Assembly: GCA_905215225.1 (NCBI GenBank)
Contig: CAJMPM010000075.1
Span: 1 to 6,930 of the forward strand
Direction of reading: 5' to 3'
Origin: an uncultured bacterium
GTDB taxonomy: Bacteria > Actinomycetota > Coriobacteriia > Coriobacteriales > Coriobacteriaceae
Length of the DNA stretch: 6,930 nt
Both the position numbers and the translations under genes were made by a program. The number at the start of each line of letters is the position of its first letter. The first letter of the stretch is position 1. The notes below the pieces were generated by a model. That model had not been told where the DNA came from. It searched no databases and saw only the letters and a program-made list of their open reading frames with translations. Shown piece after piece: positions 1-4,726 of this stretch.

Positions 1-8
1 AGGTGAGT

Positions 9-1031
9 TTACGCACGGGCATACTCGTGCACCGTCCTTTCAATGAGGTGGTTCCACGCCAGTTTAAGTGCATCGGGGGCAATGGGTCTCATGCCGTCCA
101 TGGCGTGCTCCATGCAAAACGAGGCGGCGGCATTAAGGTCGCGCACGCCGACGGTCCAGGTCCAACCCTCTTCGGTGTGTGTGAGCTTCCCGCGACCGCG
201 CGTAAGGCCGCTGACCATGTCGGCCTGGGCTTGCGGGGCAAACGAAAAGGTCGCCATAACGGGCTTGCAATCGGCAAAATCAAACTCGAAGAACAGGCGA
301 TCGTTCAGGTTGAAGTCGGCAGGGATGGAGTAGGCCTTCGAGGGGCGCCATGCGCGAACGATACGGTCGCAGCGAAACGTCCTGATTTCATCGGTGGCGT
401 TGTCGAGTCCTCAATATTTCGCCACGCCCTCGGGCTCGTACATGCCTTACACGCAGACGGTGCGCTCTTTTTGCTCCCCGTGCCCGTTTTGATACAAAAA
501 TCGCAGTGCGCAGCGTTCGGCGAAAGCGCTCCACACCGCATCGACGGCGGGCGAGCGATGGGCGGGAGGCTCTTCTGCGGTCGATGCACCAGTGAGGTAG
601 GCGATCTTGGAGCGTATGTCTGCAAGCGGCGTGGCAAACGCGGCCGAGCCAGTTGCAAGGGTCTGGTCGATAGCGTCAAGCAAGATGTCCGCGTCGTCTG
701 CAGTGATGAGGCCACCGGCCGCAAACGTGTGCTCGCGATCGATGATCCACGCGCTTTCTTCGGTTTCTTGCGCGCCTGCTGCGCGGACTTCCTTGATCGT
801 GATTCCGCGTTCGAGGAGTTTTTCGCGATCGCGGCGAAACTTGCGCTTGTCCGAGTCGATATTGCCCGACCCATAGCCAAGATCGGAATCCAGGACAATT
901 TGCTCTGTGGTCAATGGCTCGGGAGAGCTGTTGAGGACAAAGAACAGATTGAGGATGCGCTGGGCGGTCTTGTCGAAACCGGGTCCCGGCTCCCCCTTTT
1001 TATTCGTTACGGTTGTATCGCTTGCCGTCAT
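9..1031 (-). pseudogene. WYL-domain transcriptional regulator, broken by two in-frame stops
   Basis: Full-length reading frame of 341 codons interrupted at codon 195 (TAA, 447-449) and codon 207 (TGA, 411-413). Residues about 20-105 form a winged helix-turn-helix region, with TEQIV, then GNIDSDKRKFRRDREKL, then a wing ending near WIIDREHTF. Residues about 108-150 are a helical linker, and the WYL sensor domain starts near residue 165 (CALRFLYQNG, ERTV). After the second stop the same frame resumes with regulator-like sequence (GLDNATDEIRTFRCDRIVRAW) and runs to TAA at 9-11, so the lesions are substitutions rather than frameshifts. Intact relatives are DNA-binding regulators whose WYL domain senses a ligand, often nucleic acid. 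The start at 1031 is preferred because GAGGA lies at 1036-1040 upstream of it. The in-frame ATG at 1064 has no ribosome site and would place the -10 region almost on the start codon. A 194-residue protein with the DNA-binding part but almost no WYL domain could still be made. A paralogue could follow beyond the window edge, but this cannot be seen. Confidence 0.82.
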
Positions 1032-1089
1032 AGAATCCTCGCATGGGAAGGTGTTTGATGCCATGATTTTAGTCCGATATGGAGATTAG

Positions 1090-1118
1090 GCTATATCCTT
1101 GTCCGCTTGGGGCGTTAA
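1090..1118 (-). promoter_or_regulatory. Candidate promoter for the WYL regulator gene
   Basis: Read on the minus strand, TTAACG (1113-1118) and TATAGC (1090-1095) are separated by 17 bases. Each hexamer matches the sigma-70-type consensus at four of six positions. The element lies about 60 bases upstream of the chosen start at 1031. GATAT (1076-1080) and ATATC (1093-1097) form a small inverted repeat overlapping the -10 box, which could be an operator. This is pattern matching only. Confidence 0.35.
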
Positions 1119-1154
1119 GATGCCCAGAATTCGGCCGTTTGCGCCCGCTCGGGG

Positions 1155-1182
1155 TATACTTTCGACTATATACGGTTCTAAT
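1155..1182 (+). promoter_or_regulatory. AT-rich -10-like cluster upstream of the M28-like gene
   Basis: Three -10-like hexamers lie close together on the plus strand: TATACT (1155-1160), TATATA (1167-1172) and TCTAAT (1177-1182). No convincing -35 hexamer sits 16-18 bases upstream of any of them. One of them probably belongs to the promoter of the operon starting at 1229, because this is the only non-coding stretch in front of it, but I cannot say which. Confidence 0.22.
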
Positions 1183-1219
1183 GTGCATGCATTGGGCCTA
1201 TTTGTCGGATTATGGATGT

Positions 1220-1223
1220 GGAG
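1220..1223 (+). promoter_or_regulatory. Ribosome binding site deciding the start at 1229
   Basis: GGAG ends five bases before the ATG at 1229. In-frame upstream starts, such as the ATG at 1079, lack such a site. They would also add about 50 residues that read like translated non-coding sequence (many Cys, Tyr and Leu, and overlap with the promoter area). Confidence 0.6.
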
Positions 1224-1228
1224 CGCAC

Positions 1229-4200
1229 ATGGCGAACACCCAGAACTATATTAACCACCTGCTGCAGGACACCGGCATTACGCCGGCATGCAGCGAAGAA
1301 GAGCGCTTGGCTGCCGAGGATATCGCTCAGATCTTCCGCAACCACGGCTTTGATCCCGAGGTTCAGGAGTTCAATGCCCCGGCGCCCAGTAGGTTGGCAT
1401 TTGCCGTTACCGGTATTCTTGCGTTTGCCGGCGCCCTGCTGATGGGCATCGGCGGCGGTATCGGCTTGGTCGGCACCTTGCTGGCCATTGTCGGCGCCGT
1501 TCTTTACGTGCTCGAGCGCACGGGCCACCCCGTGGTTTCGCGCCTGGGCAAGACGGGCGTGAGCCAAAATGTCATCGCCTACCACAAGGCCTCGGGCCCG
1601 CTCGCGTCTCCGCGCAACCGCCCGGTGGTCGTTGTCGCACACTACGACTCTCCCCGTGCTGAGCTGCTCGCCCGCGCGCCCTATGCTTCGTATCGTGCGC
1701 TCATCGCCAAGCTGTTGCCCGTTGCCACGGTTGCCCCCGCTGCCGTTGCCATCCTGCGTATCCTGCCGCTCCCCGGCGCGCTCAAGGTTCTGCTGTGGAT
1801 TGTCGCGATCCTCGCTTCCCTCGTTGCACTTGCCAACGCGGCAAACATCATCTCTAACCGCCACGTTCTTCCCTATACGTCCGGCGCAGTGTGCAACAAG
1901 TCTTCTGTCGCCGCTATGCTCGGCGTTATGGACAACGTTGCTCCCTTCCAGGGCGAAAACGAGTTTCCCGACGATGTTCCGTTCGATACCTATTTTGGGG
2001 AGCAGAAACGTCGTGCCGAGGAAATGGCGCGCGCGGCGGCGGAGTATGCCGCGGCCCAGCAGCAAAACGACTACGGCAACACCATCGAGTACGAAGAGCC
2101 TACCTACGCCGAGGACGAGTTCGGTCAGCCGATTGCTCCCGACGCTCAGACCGAGCCCGAACAGGGTGAGGCTTTCGACGAGCAGATCGAGGGCTTTGAG
2201 GGTGCATCTGCCGACGAGACGCTGATCGGCGCTATCGTGCCCGAGGATCAGAATCAGGCTGTCCAGGCCGAAGAGTTCAATGACGAGGTTCCCGCTGCTG
2301 AGCCGGCGGAGGAGCCTGCCGAGCCCGAGCCCAAGCTCTATCGCAACGCCGCCGGCAACATCCGCTTTGGTTCGGATGCCATCCGTGCGCTCGGAATGCT
2401 TCCCGAGTCCTGCACGCTCGATTACGAGGAGGGCGAGGAGCCGACGTTTGAGCCCGAGCCTGCCCCCGTCGTGGCTGCACCTGCGCCCGCTGTCACCGTG
2501 GATGATGAGTCTGCCGCGGTTGCCGCTGCCGTTGCCGAGCCCGAGGCGGTGTCCGCGATCGATCCCGCGGCAGGACTGGACATTTTGGCTCCCGCCGCGC
2601 CGGCACAAGACGTTGCGGACGAGTCTGACGACGATTACGTTGAACAGCCGAGGCGCGTGTCTTACGAGAGCGATACTGATTTCTCGGCCGAGATTCCCGC
2701 GGCAACGCCCCATGCCGACATTGCATCGGCGTTCTCGTCGATTGGCGCCAGCGCTTCCAACTTCTTTAAGGGTGCGCTTGCAAAGGGCAAGAAATTTGTC
2801 GACGACTTCGAGGAGAAGCGCGCTGCCGCACGCGAGGCTGCCGAGCAGGAGGCTATCGCTCAGCAGCAGGCAGCCGCGGCGGCACGTGAGCACGCGGCGC
2901 AAGAGTTCGAGCAGAACGAGGCTATGCAGTCCGTGCCCGTCGACGCCGCCGAAGCTACAACGTCCTTTGAGTCCCAGCAACCGACGTCCGCGGACGTTGT
3001 TGAGGCTACAACGTCTTTCGATGCTCAGCAGCTCGTCGATAGCACCATGTCGTTTGATGCCGCGCAGTTCGATTCCACGATAACGTTTGAAAAGCAAGGC
3101 ACCGCGATTGCCGAGCCCCTTCCTGCTTCCGATGAGCAGGACGACGTGGCAGACGATGACGAGCCCATTGATGCTGCCGAAATTCAGGATGCAGCCGAGG
3201 ACGAGTCCGTTGAGGTCAACTCTGACGAAGAGCAATACGTGGCAGCCGATCAAGGTGATTCGACCGAGGTCGAGCAGGAGGAAGTGCCTGCGGTTTCCGA
3301 GACTCCCGAGACGGATGAGTCGAGGCCTTATTCCACGCAGATTTTCACCATGCCGACCCCGAGTGGTTCCGGTGCCACGGTTGCCAATGTCGCTCCCACC
3401 CAGGACGAAACGGTCGATTCCCTTATGGCCCAGATTTCCTCCCAGGCATCGCCGCGTCCGCAGATGAATGTTCCCGATCCGGCGTCGGCACCGGCGCCTG
3501 CACCCTCCTCGTCTCCGCTGGCTTCGGTCCCCGATCCGTCGCTTCCGTCTATGAAGCAGGCAAACGTTGCGTCTCGCACGTCGCTGTTCGACCTTCCCGA
3601 TCCCTCTGCCCAGGTCAACGACCCCTTTGCTACCGCCCAAGGTCCCGAACCCACATCGGCACCCGTTGCGCCTCCTATGCCCGTTGCGCCGGGCGCGCAG
3701 CCGATCGAGACCATTCCAGCTCCCGCCCCGGCGGCACCCAAGTCTCGTAAGCGCGGCCTGGGTGGTCTGTTCGGCCGTAAAAAGAAAAACGAGCAGGACA
3801 GCATGAGTGACTGGCTGGGCGTCGAAGACGATTACGATGCCAAGAAGTCCGGTCGCGGTATCGGTTCGTGGGATAACTTCGAGGACGATAACGATGGCTG
3901 GAAGGGTGGCGCTACGTCTTCCGATGGCGCTTCTTCCGAAGATATGCTCTCGGCTGTCGCCTCTATGGGCGATGATGAGCTGCTCGGTCACGATATCTGG
4001 TTTGTGGCAACGGGCGCCTCGGATTGTGATGGCGCCGGCATGAAGGCCTTCTTGGCTTCGCATCGCGATAAGCTCCGCGGCGTATTCTTTATCAATCTTG
4101 AATCCGTCGGCGCCGGTAGGCTTTCGGTGGTGACGGTCGAGGGCGAACAGCAGCTGCTCAAGGGCGATCGCCGCATCATGAACCTGGTCAACAAGGTGTG

Positions 4201-4420
4201 CAAGTCGTTCCATGTCGATTGTGGCGCGCTCGAGATGCCCTATGCCAAGACCGATGCCTATGCCGCGCTCGAGGCGAGCCGCCGAGCCCTCACCATCGCC
4301 GGCGTGGACGGCACGCGTCTGGCTTGCGCTCGTACCGAGGACGACCTGCCCCACAATGTCAACCCGACGAACATTGCTACGGTATCCGAGGTCGTGACCG
4401 AGGTTATCCGCCGTTCGTAG
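1229..4420 (+). CDS. Membrane-anchored M28-like peptidase domain split by a long disordered insertion
   Basis: A 1063-residue protein. Residues 1-52 are a soluble helical head. Residues 53-96 hold two membrane segments around a Gly-rich turn (GIGGGIG). Residues 98-155 resemble the start of an M28 fold: SQNVIAYHKA, then a hydrophobic strand and H138-Y-D140. Residues 158-208 hold two more membrane segments, followed by PYTSGAVCNKSSVAAMLGVM (about 215-234), which aligns with the usual G-x-D-D-x-A-S-G region. Residues about 256-917 are low-complexity, acidic and rich in Ala, Pro and Gln. The fold resumes at 919-1063: IWFVATGASDCDGAGMKAF, FINLESVGAG, AKTDAYAALEASRRALTIAG and DDLPHNVNP (H1042). Family members are zinc aminopeptidases, but the bridging Asp is Asn223 or absent, the Glu-Glu pair is replaced by Ser-Asp-Cys-Asp, and the third acidic ligand is E958. 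Activity is therefore doubtful. Arg/Lys/His-rich sequence between the membrane pairs and the even number of segments suggest that all soluble parts face the cytoplasm. The gene is probably co-transcribed with the small gene 21 bases downstream. Confidence 0.78.
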   Translation: MANTQNYINHLLQDTGITPACSEEERLAAEDIAQIFRNHGFDPEVQEFNAPAPSRLAFAVTGILAFAGALLMGIGGGIGLVGTLLAIVGAVLYVLERTGHPVVSRLGKTGVSQNVIAYHKASGPLASPRNRPVVVVAHYDSPRAELLARAPYASYRALIAKLLPVATVAPAAVAILRILPLPGALKVLLWIVAILASLVALANAANIISNRHVLPYTSGAVCNKSSVAAMLGVMDNVAPFQGENEFPDDVPFDTYFGEQKRRAEEMARAAAEYAAAQQQNDYGNTIEYEEPTYAEDEFGQPIAPDAQTEPEQGEAFDEQIEGFEGASADETLIGAIVPEDQNQAVQAEEFNDEVPAAEPAEEPAEPEPKLYRNAAGNIRFGSDAIRALGMLPESCTLDYEEGEEPTFEPEPAPVVAAPAPAVTVDDESAAVAAAVAEPEAVSAIDPAAGLDILAPAAPAQDVADESDDDYVEQPRRVSYESDTDFSAEIPAATPHADIASAFSSIGASASNFFKGALAKGKKFVDDFEEKRAAAREAAEQEAIAQQQAAAAAREHAAQEFEQNEAMQSVPVDAAEATTSFESQQPTSADVVEATTSFDAQQLVDSTMSFDAAQFDSTITFEKQGTAIAEPLPASDEQDDVADDDEPIDAAEIQDAAEDESVEVNSDEEQYVAADQGDSTEVEQEEVPAVSETPETDESRPYSTQIFTMPTPSGSGATVANVAPTQDETVDSLMAQISSQASPRPQMNVPDPASAPAPAPSSSPLASVPDPSLPSMKQANVASRTSLFDLPDPSAQVNDPFATAQGPEPTSAPVAPPMPVAPGAQPIETIPAPAPAAPKSRKRGLGGLFGRKKKNEQDSMSDWLGVEDDYDAKKSGRGIGSWDNFEDDNDGWKGGATSSDGASSEDMLSAVASMGDDELLGHDIWFVATGASDCDGAGMKAFLASHRDKLRGVFFINLESVGAGRLSVVTVEGEQQLLKGDRRIMNLVNKVCKSFHVDCGALEMPYAKTDAYAALEASRRALTIAGVDGTRLACARTEDDLPHNVNPTNIATVSEVVTEVIRRS
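2951..3088 (+). repeat. Four degenerate acidic-x-Thr-x-x-Phe peptide repeats
   Basis: Within the disordered region the motif recurs as EATTSF (575-580), EATTSF (592-597), DSTMSF (604-609) and DSTITF (615-620). Each is followed by Asp or Glu, and the first three have a Gln nearby. The consensus is [DE]-x-T-x-[ST]-F-[DE]. The first two copies are also nearly identical at DNA level (gctacaacgtc at 2954 and 3005), which suggests local duplication. The third and fourth have diverged more. Confidence 0.75.
3470..3604 (+). repeat. Three hydrophobic-Pro-Asp-Pro peptide repeats
   Basis: Inside the Pro/Ala-rich part of the insertion the tetrapeptide occurs as VPDP (748-751), VPDP (767-770) and LPDP (789-792). 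They are spaced 19 and 22 residues apart, with SRTSLFDLPDP forming the last copy. Such spacing in disordered sequence can mark short linear binding motifs, but no specific partner is recognised. Confidence 0.5.
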
Positions 4421-4430
4421 ACGGAGCTCT

Positions 4431-4436
4431 AAGGAG
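4431..4436 (+). promoter_or_regulatory. Strong ribosome binding site for the GTG-initiated small gene
   Basis: AAGGAG lies five bases before the GTG at 4442. It supports this non-ATG start and shows that the short gene is genuine. Confidence 0.75.
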
Positions 4437-4441
4437 TCAAC

Positions 4442-4660
4442 GTGTTTTCGTATATTAAGCGCCATTGGCCTGTCTACGTGATTCTGACCTTGATTGCCAT
4501 TGCGTTAGGATTTGGGGCTGCCTACATCGTGGGCGCAAAGGGCTCGACCCCCGCCTCCGCAATCAGCGAAGAGGTGGAGCAAGAACAGAGTACGGGTGCT
4601 GATGGGATTCCTGAGTCCGAGCAAGCAATCGTTGATGGTGGATCTTCGTCTGCAGAGTAG
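4442..4660 (+). CDS. Small single-pass membrane protein with acidic tail
   Basis: A 72-residue protein starting at GTG with a strong ribosome site. Residues 1-10 are basic/aromatic (YIKRHW), residues 11-31 form one hydrophobic helix (VYVILTLIAIALGFGAAYIV), and residues 36-72 are a hydrophilic tail rich in Glu, Ser, Gly and Ala. The basic residues before the helix suggest that the N-terminus is inside and the tail outside. No catalytic motif or known domain is recognised. It begins 21 bases after the stop of the M28-like gene and is followed directly by a terminator, so the two form a likely two-gene transcript. A role as a membrane partner or assembly factor for the upstream protein is inferred from position only. 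A non-cleaved signal anchor is more likely than a signal peptide, because no clear Ala-x-Ala cleavage site follows the helix. Confidence 0.72.
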   Translation: MFSYIKRHWPVYVILTLIAIALGFGAAYIVGAKGSTPASAISEEVEQEQSTGADGIPESEQAIVDGGSSSAE

Positions 4661-4681
4661 ATACGGCGATTTACATGATTG

Positions 4682-4719
4682 AAAGCGGGTGAGCCGGGGG
4701 ACTGGCTCGCCCGCTTTTT
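4682..4719 (+). terminator. Intrinsic terminator between convergent genes
   Basis: The left arm AAAGCGGGTGAGCC (4682-4695) pairs with GGCTCGCCCGCTTT (4704-4717), giving 14 pairs with one G-U wobble. The loop is eight bases (4696-4703) and the element ends in a TTTTT run (4715-4719). It closes the plus-strand operon 21 bases after its last stop. On the minus strand the hairpin is followed only by TTT, so termination of the convergent surface-protein gene here would be weaker. Confidence 0.88.
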
Positions 4720-4726
4720 GATCGCG

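Larger units (their letters stand above)
1994..3979 (+). other. Predicted intrinsically disordered insertion within the M28-like protein
   Basis: This segment encodes residues about 256-917. It is dominated by Glu, Asp, Ala, Pro, Gln and Ser. A few islands look more ordered: KLYRNAAGNIRFGSDAIRAL (369-388); an amphipathic stretch, SNFFKGALAKGKKFVDDFEE (about 510-529), running into an Ala/Glu/Gln-rich probable coiled coil to about 566; a basic patch, SRKRGLGGLFGRKKKN (839-854); and DSMSDWLGVEDDYD (857-870). The frame stays open without interruption, and both flanks match the same peptidase fold, so this is an insertion and not two fused genes. Confidence 0.65.

Noticed and set aside
3..1058. 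A 351-codon open frame on the plus strand opposite the WYL regulator
   Set aside because: It is uninterrupted while the sense gene is broken, which is tempting, but its translation has no recognisable domain and reads as antisense of regulator sequence. The minus-strand frame carries clear helix-turn-helix and WYL-type sequence.
1032..1064. ATG at 1064 as start of the WYL regulator
   Set aside because: There is no ribosome site before it, whereas GAGGA precedes the ATG at 1031.
1079..1228. Upstream extension of the M28-like gene to the ATG at 1079
   Set aside because: No ribosome site, it covers the likely promoter region, and the added residues look non-coding. The start at 1229 has GGAG at good spacing.
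1178..4465. A 1095-codon open frame on the minus strand opposite the M28-like gene
   Set aside because: It is a by-product of GC-rich codon use. The translation is Arg/Gly/Leu/His-rich and low in complexity, has no domain, and overlaps the small gene's start and the upstream promoter region.
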